A DNA stretch of 64,000 nucleotides from Flavobacterium ardleyense (GCF_033547075.1 NZ_CP137891.1:2356001-2420000); one strand, 5' to 3'. Counted from the stretch's first letter, positions 18,104 through 27,056 are shown. Notes: generated by a model from the letters alone, not told the origin. Translations and numbers: made by a program.

Positions 18104-18413
18104 GAATTTTATTCAAAATGTGGCTCTTAAAAACGAAATAGATGTGATAAGGATAGCGGTTAAATTTTGTAACAATGATTAGGTGAAAATGTAAAAAAAA
18201 ATGTTACAATTTATTCAAAATAATTTAATGAAGATGGCGTAGGGGTTTTTATCCGCGAAATATATTTCTTGATTTTTAAAATCTATTTGCAAAAAATAAT
18301 ATTACAAGAATTGTTAGAGTTGCAAATATTGCAGCAAGCTTAAACGTATAAGTCCCAGCGGGACGACTTTATTGTAGCCCGTAGCTTCAGCTGCGGGTTT
18401 ACAGAAGGATGAT
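18104..18413. repeat. duplicated antiporter 3' end plus repeat DNA
   Basis: Bases 18214-18252 repeat the end of the antiporter gene (18076-18112) with a few changes, including the stop-codon context GAAGATGG then GTAGG. The sequence between is AT-rich without a gene. From 18351 a repeat unit begins (see next entry). This stretch looks like the scar of two or more duplications rather than a regulatory region. Confidence 0.6.
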
Positions 18414-18444
18414 TTGGAAAAAGTCCCATGGGGACGATTTTATG
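18351..18444 (+). repeat. REP-like unit with GTCCC/GGGAC hairpins
   Basis: Two nearly identical units, AAGTCCCAnnGGGACGAyTTTAT, lie 71 nt apart (hairpins at 18352-18364 and 18423-18435). Between them is a third hairpin, CCCGTAGC paired with GCTGCGGG at 18378-18397. The second unit supplies the first codons of the antiporter fragment at 18414. The compact run of GC-rich hairpins in AT-rich DNA is typical of interspersed palindromic elements. Confidence 0.65.
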
Positions 18445-18770
18445 AATTACCACGCGTGGTGGCCAAATTGCTTCAAATCGATATGATACACGATGCGCTG
18501 GCACTCGATCCGCCCGATTTGCAGATTGTAGATTCGGTGCGAAGTGAACTGCAAGTCATAAAAATAGCAATCAACGCAACCGCTGCGGGCAAGAAAATTG
18601 TCGATTTGCACTTCCCAGATTCCACTATTGTAAGTATGATTGAGCGTGGAGAAAACTACATAATCCTCACTGGCTCTACGATTGTGCTGGCTGAGGATAT
18701 TTTGCATATTGTCTCAAACGATGTCAAGGATATGGAATCGATTCAGAATAATTTGTTGAAGGTGTTATAA
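18414..18770 (+). pseudogene. duplicated C-terminal fragment of the antiporter gene
   Basis: This open frame of 118 codons encodes a near copy of residues ~388-488 of the antiporter at 16637-18103, including the TrkA_C segment (DLQIVDSVRSELQVIKI and IVDLHFPDSTIVSMIERG). The transporter domain is missing, and the first ~13 codons come from a repeat element. A free TrkA_C protein could in principle be made, but no ribosome-binding site or promoter supports that. The nucleotide identity is high, so the duplication is recent on an evolutionary scale. Confidence 0.8.
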
Positions 18771-18771
18771 T

Positions 18772-18862
18772 ATTTTTTTGGCGCTTTATCCTGCTGTCCA
18801 CTATATCTTTCCTGCCCAAAACAAGGGGCAGGAAAGGATGCCGTTCCCATCAGGGCTAGGGC
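18772..18862 (+). repeat. interspersed hairpin repeat, copy 1
   Basis: The element starts 1 nt past the stop of the antiporter fragment. The left end is GGCGCTTTATCCTGCTGTCC, the core hairpin is TTTCCTGCCC paired with GGGCAGGAAA, and the right end is CATCAGGGCTAGGGC. The ends match copies at 18962-19138 (minus), 49102-49190 (plus) and 56603-56755 (minus), while the stem sequences differ. Confidence 0.8.
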
Positions 18863-18961
18863 TTCAAGGTAATTACAAGAATCATCTTTAAAATTCGAGA
18901 TGTCGTCCTTTTATTCTCAAAATACTTCAGGTCAATTTCAAACCAAAATTTCAAATTTTAC

Positions 18962-19138
18962 GAGATCCCATAGCCCCGATTGCAACGAAAATCCCTTGGC
19001 TAGCAATTTGCCTTTTTGCAGCAACGGCAGGTAAGAGCGACCTTAGTCCCGATAGCTATCGGGATCCTTGGATGCCGACTGCTGCGGCAAATTGCTGCCA
19101 AGGATTGCAGAGAAAAGCGGGATAAAGCTCCAAAAAAT
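18962..19138 (-). repeat. interspersed hairpin repeat, copy 2 (expanded core)
   Basis: Read on the minus strand, it starts TTTTTTGGAGCTTTATCCCG and ends in GCAATCGGGGCTATGGGAT. The core is longer than in the other copies: CCTTGGCAGCAATTTGCC pairs with GGCAAATTGCTAGCCAAGG and encloses a perfect 18-bp palindrome (TCCCGATAGCTATCGGGA, 19047-19064). This suggests insertion of a second palindrome into the first. Confidence 0.75.
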
Positions 19139-19189
19139 CAACGGCAATAACTTATAAAATAATTTGGTGAGTACATCATCGAGACTGCT

Positions 19190-19197
19190 TACCTTTG
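19190..19197 (+). promoter_or_regulatory. -7 promoter element of the S1/P1 nuclease gene
   Basis: TACCTTTG fits TAnnTTTG, 38 nt upstream of the ATG at 19235. A TTTG lies about 23 nt further upstream as a possible -33 element. Confidence 0.5.
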
Positions 19198-19234
19198 CAC
19201 TTCTTAAAAAAATTGAACTTTCAAAAAATCGTAA

Positions 19235-19996
19235 ATGAAAACTATAAAAATTCTTTTTACTGCTGTTATAATTAGCTGTTTTTCGACTTCTGCATCTGCT
19301 TGGGGCAAGGAGGGGCATGCAATTGTAGCGGAAGTTGCTTTTAAATATATGGATAAGCAAACGAAGGAAATCGTTACTAAATACCTCGATGGAATGACGT
19401 TTCAAGATGCGGCAAACTGGATGGATGTCATCAAAGATGACCGCTCGATGGACTATATGAAGCCGTATCATTACGTAAATTTTGAAAAAGGCGAGGAGGT
19501 AAAGCATCTTCATGGTGGAAATCTTTTGGATGAACTACAGAAATCGATGAATGAGCTTAAAAACTATAAATCGATGTCGGATGCGGATGTACGACAGAAA
19601 ATTAAGATGATTTTTCACCTTGTGGGCGACTTGCATCAGCCAATGCACGTGGGTTACGGAACGGATAAAGGTGGCAATACGGTTCAGATAAACTTTGAAG
19701 GAAAGGGAAGCAATTTGCACCGATTTTTTGATAGCGGAATTATACGCAAGCAAAATATCACTACTAAAAAGGTTTTAAAAGAGAATAAAACTTGTAAAAG
19801 TAACCGCAAAAAAATCGCGAATTCGAGCGTAATTGATTGGGCAAATCAGTCTCGCAGTGAGTTGGAATCTATTTATGATTTTAAAGGTGCGAAGATTTCG
19901 CAGGATTATGTGAACAAATTTGAGCCACTTGTAACGAAGCAACTTTATGATGCGGGTGTTCGTTTGGCTGCTATAATGAATTCGACTTTTAAATAA
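19235..19996 (+). CDS. S1/P1 family zinc nuclease, secreted
   Basis: This protein has 253 residues. The N-terminal signal MKTIKILFTAVIISCFSTSASA is cleaved to leave an N-terminal Trp (WGKEGH). In S1/P1 nucleases the mature N-terminal Trp and the following His bind the trinuclear zinc site. Further zinc ligands are visible in the segments NWMD, KPYHYVNF and HLVGDLHQPMHVG. The enzyme should cut single-stranded DNA/RNA and remove 3' phosphates outside the cytoplasm, probably for nutrient scavenging. The length is close to the bacterial average for the family. Confidence 0.93.
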   Translation: MKTIKILFTAVIISCFSTSASAWGKEGHAIVAEVAFKYMDKQTKEIVTKYLDGMTFQDAANWMDVIKDDRSMDYMKPYHYVNFEKGEEVKHLHGGNLLDELQKSMNELKNYKSMSDADVRQKIKMIFHLVGDLHQPMHVGYGTDKGGNTVQINFEGKGSNLHRFFDSGIIRKQNITTKKVLKENKTCKSNRKKIANSSVIDWANQSRSELESIYDFKGAKISQDYVNKFEPLVTKQLYDAGVRLAAIMNSTFK

Positions 19997-20051
19997 AAAA
20001 TCGCTTTTAGTGCTTATTTGTAGCAATAAACCTTAGCGAATACAGATTTCT

Positions 20052-20903
20052 ATGACATCATTATTAATAAGTATCGCTTGCAGTGTGGCTGTGGGCGCCG
20101 TTTTTAAAGTGGCGAAAAAGTATCATTCCAACGACGCGCAAATCGTTTTTTGGAATTACTTTTTTGCAATTTTACTTTCCTATTTTGTCTTTGTGCCAGA
20201 CTTTAGTTTGGTGAATTCTGAAACGCCGTGGTTGCTTTATGGCACTTTGGGAGTTTTATTGCCAACGGTTTTTATCGTTTTGGCAATTTCAATCAAGAAT
20301 AGCGGAATTGTCAAAACCGATGCGGCACAGAGAATGTCGCTGTTTTTATCCCTTATTGGCGCTTGGCTGATTTTTAATGAGGCTTTTTCGACTTATAAAA
20401 TAATTGCGGTAGCGGTTGCATTGATTGCGTTTCTGCTAATCCTCGACAAACCAAGCAAGGAATCTAAAAGTCATTGGATTTATCCTGCACTTGTACTTTT
20501 AGGCTACGCAACAATTGACTTACTATTCAAACAACTCGCAGGTTTTACAACACTTCCTTACACAGCATCCTTGCTGATAATTTTTGGAATTGCAATTGTG
20601 ATTATGTCCATGATTTTAATTGCGAAATACATTTTAAAAAAGGAGAAAATAGAATCTAAGAATATTCTTTTTGGAGCAATTGCTGGTGTTTTAAACTTCG
20701 GAAACATCCTTTTCTACTTAAAAGCACATCAGCAATATTCTGATAATCCAAGTACGGTTTTCTTAGGAATGAACGTTGGAGTAATCGTTTTGGGTAGTTT
20801 ATTGGGGATCTTTATTTTTAAAGAAAAGCTTTCGCTAAAAAACTATATCGGAATTGGTTTGGGAATTATGGCGATTGTCTTTGTGGTGCTTTCGCAAAAT
20901 TGA
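20052..20903 (+). CDS. EamA/DMT-family transporter
   Basis: This membrane protein has 283 residues and about 10 hydrophobic helices in two EamA-like halves (the first at 1-135, the second at 145-280). It ends with the usual repeat-terminal segment FKEKLSLKNYIGIGLGIMAI. Members export or import metabolites and amino acids; the substrate is unknown. It lies 55 bp downstream of the nuclease gene and could be co-transcribed with it, though function gives no link. Confidence 0.85.
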   Translation: MTSLLISIACSVAVGAVFKVAKKYHSNDAQIVFWNYFFAILLSYFVFVPDFSLVNSETPWLLYGTLGVLLPTVFIVLAISIKNSGIVKTDAAQRMSLFLSLIGAWLIFNEAFSTYKIIAVAVALIAFLLILDKPSKESKSHWIYPALVLLGYATIDLLFKQLAGFTTLPYTASLLIIFGIAIVIMSMILIAKYILKKEKIESKNILFGAIAGVLNFGNILFYLKAHQQYSDNPSTVFLGMNVGVIVLGSLLGIFIFKEKLSLKNYIGIGLGIMAIVFVVLSQN

Positions 20904-21040
20904 TAAAGGTTGCAATTGGTTTGCACCGTTCTACAACCAGATTACATAACAATTCACTTTATCTTATATTTAAACATTTATTCATTATAAATTGATTGCT
21001 TCTGACCATAAATCGAGTCAAAAGCTCTAAATTTGTGATA

Positions 21041-21367
21041 GTGAAAATTCTAACTCTCCTTTTCAGCCTTTATTTTTCGATGCTTGCAGCAATGCCTTGC
21101 ACCGATATTGCTGTGAATAGAAATCAGGATTTTAGCAAAATTGAAAAATCGCACGATCACGCTTCACATCCTGATGAAGCCGATTCTTGTTCTCCTTTCT
21201 GCATCTGTAATTGCTGTGGAACTCCGATTTTAAATCTTAATTCAACTTTACTTTTTGCAAATTTGAGCATTTCTCAAATTTCAAAAACTCCAATTTCTAC
21301 TTACAAAACTCCTTTGTTTTCGAAATTTTTTGGAAGTATTTGGCAACCGCCACAGCTTCACGCATAA
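21041..21367 (+). CDS. small His/Cys-rich protein of the metal-efflux operon
   Basis: The GTG at 21041 gives a protein of 108 residues starting VKILTLLFSLYFSMLAAMPC, a signal peptide or membrane anchor. I prefer it to the longer TTG start at 20996 because the signal peptide then lies at the N-terminus. The mature part has a His-rich patch (KSHDHASHPDEADSC) followed by a Cys cluster (SPFCICNCCGTP), so metal binding in the periplasm is plausible. Similar small proteins precede RND metal pumps in other flavobacteria. A metallochaperone or sensor role is inferred, not shown. Confidence 0.75.
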   Translation: MKILTLLFSLYFSMLAAMPCTDIAVNRNQDFSKIEKSHDHASHPDEADSCSPFCICNCCGTPILNLNSTLLFANLSISQISKTPISTYKTPLFSKFFGSIWQPPQLHA

Positions 21368-21454
21368 ACGTTATCATCTTTGGATTACTACACCTTTGTA
21401 GGTGATCCATTTCAATTTCGCGTAAGCGTAACCCTAATTTTTTACATCAACAAA

Positions 21455-24400
21455 ATGTTAGATAAAATCATACATTTTAGTATCAGTAATAAATTTATTA
21501 TTGGTCTATTCACTTTGGTATTAATTATAGTTGGAGCTTACTCTGCCTATACTTTACCAATTGATGCTCTTCCGGACATCACAAATAATCAAGTACAAAT
21601 TATCACAACCTCTCCAAATCTTGCCACTCAAGATGTGGAACAATTTATAACTTATCCAATTGAGCAGGCGGTAAAACCGATTCCGAATGTAGTCGAACTT
21701 CGGTCGATTAGCAGATTTGGATTGAGTGTCATCACCGTTGTTTTTACCGAAGACACAGATATTTACTGGGCAAGAGCTCAAATTTCTGAAAGATTAAAAG
21801 AGGCCGAAAGCAGTATTCCAACTGGTATGGGCGCTCCCGAAATGGCGCCTGTAAGTACTGGATTAGGCGAGATTTATCAATATATAGTTTTTCCGAAGCC
21901 TGGATTTGAAGATAAATTTGATGCAATCGAACTTCGAATGATTCAAGATTGGATTATCAAACCACAACTTATTGGTACAAAGGGAGTGGCAGAAGTCAAC
22001 ACGCTTGGCGGAAAACTCAAGCAATACGAAATCTCCGTAAATCCAGATAAGCTGAAAAGTATGGACATTACAATTGTCGATATTTTTGAAGCTTTGGAGA
22101 AAAATAACGAAAATACTGGTGGTGCCTATATTGACAAAAAACCTTATGCCTACTTCATTCGAGCCATCGGAATGCTTACAGGAATTGACGACATTAATAA
22201 AATTGTAGTCAAAAATCAGAACGGAATTCCGATCCTAATGCGAGATGTTGCTACCGTACAAGTAGGAAGCAGTATTCGATATGGTGCAGTGACCAAAGAT
22301 GGTCAAGGCGAAGATGTGCAGGGAATGGTGATGATGCTCAAAGGCGAAAACAGCGGTCAGGTGGTGAATCGTGTAAAGGAAAAAATGGAGCAGATTAAAA
22401 AATCTTTGCCAGAAGGCGTAGATGTGGTGGCCTTTATGGATAGATCTCAACTTGTAGACAGAGCGATTTCGACGGTAGAGAAAAACTTAATCGAAGGCGC
22501 GCTGATTGTAATTTTCATCCTCGTATTATTATTAGGAAATTGGCGAGCTGGACTTGTTGTAGCATCGGTAATTCCGTTAGCATTACTGTTTGCAATTTCG
22601 ATGATGAAGCTTTTTGGCGTAAGTGGAAATTTGATGAGCCTTGGTGCCATTGACTTCGGATTGATTGTCGATGGAGCAGTAATTATTGTCGAATCAATCG
22701 TGCACCGACTTCAAATAGGCAAGAAGCGCAAACTTTCGAGAGTTGAAATGGACGAAGAAGTCTTTACCGCATCATCAAAAATTAGGAATAGTGCAGCTTT
22801 TGGAGAGATTATTATCCTAATTGTGTACTTACCAATTCTAGCGCTTGTGGGCATTGAAGGGAAAATGTTCGGACCAATGGCAATGACAGTTTCATTTGCG
22901 ATTTTGGGAGCATTTATTCTTTCACTCACTTATGTGCCAATGATGGCTGCGCTTGCGCTAAAAAAAGAAACGGGACACACTCGAAATTATTCGGATAAAA
23001 TCATCGATAAGTTGCACAGTTGGTACACACCACTATTAGATTTTGCAATGAAATTTAAAAGAGAAGTTCTTGCCGTTACAATTGCATTTTTCGCACTATC
23101 GTTAGTGATTTTTAATACGCTCGGTGGCGAATTTATTCCAAGCCTTGACGAAGGCGATATTGCAACCCATCTAATTATTGCTTCGGGAAGTTCACTTTCG
23201 CAAGAGATTGAATCGACTACAAAAGCCGAACAGATTCTAAAAGCGAAGTTTCCAGAAATCAAAATGATCGTCTCAAAAATTGGTTCGGCAGAGATTCCAA
23301 CCGATCCAATGCCAATGGAAGCTGCCGACGTGATGATTATATTAAAAGATAAATCTGAATGGACTTCGGCAGAAACCAAGGAAGAGCTGATGAAAATGAT
23401 GGAAAAAGAGTTGGAAGTAATTCCTGGAGCTATCACCGAATTTTCTCAACCTATCCAAATGCGATTCAACGAACTGATGACAGGAGTAAGAAGCGATGTC
23501 GCCATTAAAATCTTTGGAGAGGATATCGATTTACTGGTGAGCAAAGGCGACGAAGTATTGCAAATGATTCAGAATATCAAAGGTGTCACAGATCCACAAG
23601 CCGAGAGAGTGGCGGGATTGCCACAAATTGTTGTTCGTTACAATAAGGACAAGATGGCTTATTACGGACTGAATGTCGGAGATTTAAATCGCGTTGTCAG
23701 AATGGGCTTTGCTGGTGAGGTTGCGGGTAATGTGTACGAAGGTGAGAAACGTTTTGATCTTGTTGTTCGTCTCGATCAAGATAAACGACAGGATATTTCG
23801 AATTTGAGATCACTATTTGTGACTTTGCCCAATGGAAATCAAGTGCCACTAGATCAAGTAGCAGATATCGCTTATGAAGATGGACCAATGCAAATTTCTA
23901 GAGAAGATGGAAAACGCCGAATTGTAGTTGGATTTAACGTGAGAGGCGAAGATGTGAAAACGGTGGTCAATACAATCCAAGAGAAATTGGATGCAGAATT
24001 AAAACTTCCTGATGGATATTACACCACTTTTGGCGGTCAGTTTGAAAATTTAATCGAAGCAAATAAACGTCTTGCGATCGCGGTGCCAATGGCATTGGGG
24101 TTGATTTTTATTTTACTATATTTTACCTTTAAATCTGTCAAACAATCATTGATGATTTTTACTGCAATTCCGCTATCTGCAATCGGGGGAATTATCGCTT
24201 TGTGGCTGCGAGATATGCCGTTTAGTATTTCGGCAGGAGTTGGCTTTATCGCATTGTTTGGAGTAGCGGTTTTGAACGGAATTGTTTTAATAGGATATTT
24301 TAATCAACTAAAAGCTGAAGGTATGGCCGATGTTTTACAAAGAATAAAAGAAGGCACAAAAGTGCGTTTAAGACCGGTAATTTTAACGGCATCAGTGGCA

Positions 24401-25792
24401 TCGATGGGCTTCTTGCCAATGGCATTGAGTACTTCGGCAGGAGCAGAAGTGCAGAAACCCTTGGCAACTGTTGTGATTGGCGGATTGATTACGGCAACTT
24501 TTCTGACCTTGATAATCCTACCAATCCTATACTATTTAGTTGAAAAGAAATCGAAGATCAAAAGTACTTCAGCCGTAGTTATATTGTTATTTTTAGGCCT
24601 TTCGGCGAAAGCCACTGCGCAGGAAACACCTATATTGACATTGCAATCAGCAATTGAATTGGCGCAAGACAACAATTTACAAATCAAGTCATCAACATTA
24701 AATGAAAAAGGACAACAGCAATTGCTGAAATCAGGATTTGATATTCCGAAGACTGAGGTTAAAGCCTCATTTGGGCAACTCAATGGATTTATGAATGATA
24801 AGAATTTGGAAATCACTCAAGGGATTAATCCTTTTATAATTGGTGCGAATAAGCAGCTTTTGAAAGCAAATTATTCGAAAGCATCTTTAAAGAAACAGAA
24901 TATTATCCAAGATATTACCCGAGAAATTAGCAGCTCTTGGAATACGATACTTTTTATGAAAAGGCAAAATAAACTGCTGGGATCAGAGGAAGCATTGCTA
25001 ATTAAAGCGCAAAAAAATAGTAGTCGTCGATTTGAAACGGGAGATATTAGTAAACTTCAATTTACTTCGGCGAAAGCCAGAAAAGAGGATTTATCCATCA
25101 AGATTTTGCTGAATAAAGCGCAAGAAGCTATGGAGAAATCTAAATTGAAGTCGCTATTGCAACTGAAGGATTTTAGGATGGCAGATACTTTATTTGTTCC
25201 TATGCTGAATAATTTTTCAAAAAATGACGCTTTCGTGGACTTAAATTCAAAATTAGCTTTGGCTAAAATTGAAGTTGAAGTTGCAAAAGGAGAGCAGAAA
25301 GTAGTAAGAGCTGAGGGTTTGCCTGAGATCAGATTAGGTTATTTTTTGCAATCGATGCAAGGCACTCAAGAGAAAAACGGAGTTGATGTAGATGTTGATG
25401 GGTCACTTCAATTTCAAGGATTTACAGTTGGTCTAGCACTTCCAATTTTTGCGGGAAGCACGATTGCTAAGAATAAGGCAGCTAAGACTAATATTGAAAT
25501 GCAAGAATTGAACGCACAATTAGTGCAAAACCAATTGGAAACTCAACTTGAGCAGTATCAAATTATTGCCGAAGCTTATCTGGCAAATATTCAATATTAT
25601 AAAGAAACCGCTTTGGCTCAAGCCGAAACAATCAGAGTAAATTCAGTTAAGGAATATGCAGCGGGCCAGATTTCATACCACGAATTTACCGAGGCGATGG
25701 ATGATGTTTATGAAATAGAAAACACTTATCTGGAAAGTATTTTTAATTATAATCAGGTTATCATAGAAATCAATTATCTGATCAACCAATAA
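21455..25792 (+). CDS. czcA: CzcA-type heavy-metal RND pump fused to a TolC-like outer-membrane factor
   Basis: The ATG at 21455 (MLDKIIHFSISNKFIIGLF) gives 1445 residues; the frame is open earlier, but the RND family begins here. Residues 1-1035 form a complete inner-membrane RND pump with 12 helices. The TM4 motif DFGLIVDGAVIIVES resembles the HME group that exports Zn2+, Co2+, Cd2+ or Ni2+ rather than Cu+. After a basic stretch (KKSKIK), residues ~1040-1056 form a second signal-like segment ending AKATAQ, followed by about 389 residues of outer-membrane efflux protein with coiled-coil helices. Cleavage after Gln1056 would release the outer-membrane factor from the pump. The adaptor gene follows 12 nt later. 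Confidence 0.93.
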   Translation: MLDKIIHFSISNKFIIGLFTLVLIIVGAYSAYTLPIDALPDITNNQVQIITTSPNLATQDVEQFITYPIEQAVKPIPNVVELRSISRFGLSVITVVFTEDTDIYWARAQISERLKEAESSIPTGMGAPEMAPVSTGLGEIYQYIVFPKPGFEDKFDAIELRMIQDWIIKPQLIGTKGVAEVNTLGGKLKQYEISVNPDKLKSMDITIVDIFEALEKNNENTGGAYIDKKPYAYFIRAIGMLTGIDDINKIVVKNQNGIPILMRDVATVQVGSSIRYGAVTKDGQGEDVQGMVMMLKGENSGQVVNRVKEKMEQIKKSLPEGVDVVAFMDRSQLVDRAISTVEKNLIEGALIVIFILVLLLGNWRAGLVVASVIPLALLFAISMMKLFGVSGNLMSLGAIDFGLIVDGAVIIVESIVHRLQIGKKRKLSRVEMDEEVFTASSKIRNSAAFGEIIILIVYLPILALVGIEGKMFGPMAMTVSFAILGAFILSLTYVPMMAALALKKETGHTRNYSDKIIDKLHSWYTPLLDFAMKFKREVLAVTIAFFALSLVIFNTLGGEFIPSLDEGDIATHLIIASGSSLSQEIESTTKAEQILKAKFPEIKMIVSKIGSAEIPTDPMPMEAADVMIILKDKSEWTSAETKEELMKMMEKELEVIPGAITEFSQPIQMRFNELMTGVRSDVAIKIFGEDIDLLVSKGDEVLQMIQNIKGVTDPQAERVAGLPQIVVRYNKDKMAYYGLNVGDLNRVVRMGFAGEVAGNVYEGEKRFDLVVRLDQDKRQDISNLRSLFVTLPNGNQVPLDQVADIAYEDGPMQISREDGKRRIVVGFNVRGEDVKTVVNTIQEKLDAELKLPDGYYTTFGGQFENLIEANKRLAIAVPMALGLIFILLYFTFKSVKQSLMIFTAIPLSAIGGIIALWLRDMPFSISAGVGFIALFGVAVLNGIVLIGYFNQLKAEGMADVLQRIKEGTKVRLRPVILTASVASMGFLPMALSTSAGAEVQKPLATVVIGGLITATFLTLIILPILYYLVEKKSKIKSTSAVVILLFLGLSAKATAQETPILTLQSAIELAQDNNLQIKSSTLNEKGQQQLLKSGFDIPKTEVKASFGQLNGFMNDKNLEITQGINPFIIGANKQLLKANYSKASLKKQNIIQDITREISSSWNTILFMKRQNKLLGSEEALLIKAQKNSSRRFETGDISKLQFTSAKARKEDLSIKILLNKAQEAMEKSKLKSLLQLKDFRMADTLFVPMLNNFSKNDAFVDLNSKLALAKIEVEVAKGEQKVVRAEGLPEIRLGYFLQSMQGTQEKNGVDVDVDGSLQFQGFTVGLALPIFAGSTIAKNKAAKTNIEMQELNAQLVQNQLETQLEQYQIIAEAYLANIQYYKETALAQAETIRVNSVKEYAAGQISYHEFTEAMDDVYEIENTYLESIFNYNQVIIEINYLINQ

Positions 25793-25804
25793 ATAAAAAA
25801 TTCA

Positions 25805-27046
25805 ATGCGAAATAATAAATCCATATATATAACCATAATTATCATAGGAATTCTAGTTTTAGTAGGCTATCTGATTGTTAGAAATAATTCGTCCGAAGAT
25901 GATCACGATCACGAAATGGTCGAAAATAAAGTGGATGAAATATCTACAGTTACTTACAAAGAAGTTGCACTGAATGAAGCTCAGTTTAACGCTGCGAAAA
26001 TCTTACTTGGAACATTTTCATCAAAGAATTTGAGCGATGTAATACACGCAAATGGTTATACCAAATTACCACCGCAAAATCAGGCAGATGTTTCGGTTTT
26101 TGCAAATGCTATCGTAAAGCAGATTTCGATTATTGAAGGACAGAAAGTTCAGAAAGGACAAACGGTGGCAATTTTAGAAAGTCCAGAATTTGCTAAACTT
26201 CAAGAAGCATATTTAACTTCAAGAAGTAATTTGGAGTTTTTGAAACTAGAATTTAAACGACAAGAATCGCTGAACGATGAGGAGATAAATTCAAGAAAAA
26301 TATTTCAGAAATCAAAAGCTGAATATGATATCGAGGTTTCTAGAAATCAATCATTATTACGTCAATTACAGCTTTTAAACATTAATCCAAATGCTTCAAT
26401 TTCAAGTACGGTTGCAGTAAAAGCACCAATTAGCGGTTATATAACAGAAATTTTTATCAAAATTGGATCGACCGTAGAACCTGGAAAATCGCTGATGAAT
26501 ATCGTTGACAATTCTCAACTTCATCTGGATTTATTGGTTTACGAAAAAGATTTGAATAAAGTAAAGCCTGGCCAAACAGTGCGTTTTATGCTCACCAATC
26601 AGGGCAATGAAGAGATTAAAGGGAAGATCTTTAATGTCGGAAAGGCCTTTGAAAGCGACACCAAATCGGTTGCGGTACACGCCGATATTTCGAATGAAGG
26701 TCAGAAATTAATTCCTGGAATGTATGTAAATGCGCTGATTGATATTGAAGCAAATAAAACAGATGCTCTTCCGCTTGAGGCAGTTGTAAAGGCAGAAGGA
26801 AGAGAGTTTATTTTTATTTTAGAAGAGATAGTTCCCGAAAGAAAGGCAGAAGATGGAAATGCTATAAAAGAAAAGGAATTTCATTTTCTAAGAATTGAAG
26901 TAAAATCAGGAACTTCGCAATTGGGATTTGTTCACGTAGATCTTTTACAATCAATTCCTAAAGACGCACAAATCGTTCTGTCCGGCGCTTATTACCTTCA
27001 AAGTCATTTAATTAAAAACGACGGAGGCGGCGGACACGCACATTAA
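25805..27046 (+). CDS. czcB: CzcB-type RND periplasmic adaptor
   Basis: This membrane-fusion protein has 413 residues. An N-terminal anchor (IYITIIIIGILVLVGYLIV) is followed by a His/Asp-rich patch (DDHDHEMVEN). The core has the standard order: barrel/lipoyl half, alpha-helical hairpin (FAKLQEAYLTSRSNLEFLKLE onward), second lipoyl half (VKAPISGYITEIFIKIGSTV), beta-barrel and membrane-proximal domain. A His-rich C-terminus (GGGGHAH) adds possible metal ligands. It links the inner-membrane RND pump to the outer-membrane factor, both encoded by the gene just upstream. Confidence 0.93.
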   Translation: MRNNKSIYITIIIIGILVLVGYLIVRNNSSEDDHDHEMVENKVDEISTVTYKEVALNEAQFNAAKILLGTFSSKNLSDVIHANGYTKLPPQNQADVSVFANAIVKQISIIEGQKVQKGQTVAILESPEFAKLQEAYLTSRSNLEFLKLEFKRQESLNDEEINSRKIFQKSKAEYDIEVSRNQSLLRQLQLLNINPNASISSTVAVKAPISGYITEIFIKIGSTVEPGKSLMNIVDNSQLHLDLLVYEKDLNKVKPGQTVRFMLTNQGNEEIKGKIFNVGKAFESDTKSVAVHADISNEGQKLIPGMYVNALIDIEANKTDALPLEAVVKAEGREFIFILEEIVPERKAEDGNAIKEKEFHFLRIEVKSGTSQLGFVHVDLLQSIPKDAQIVLSGAYYLQSHLIKNDGGGGHAH

Positions 27047-27056
27047 AAATTAAAGT

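Noticed and set aside
21380..21454. N-terminal extension of the RND pump
   Set aside because: The RND family starts at the Met encoded at 21455; the extra 25 codons have no similarity and would bury the first membrane helix.
22711..22929. antisense frames within the RND pump and similar frames opposite clpB, zntA and others
   Set aside because: They are long only because the sense codon use leaves few stops on the other strand; none has recognisable domains or start signals.
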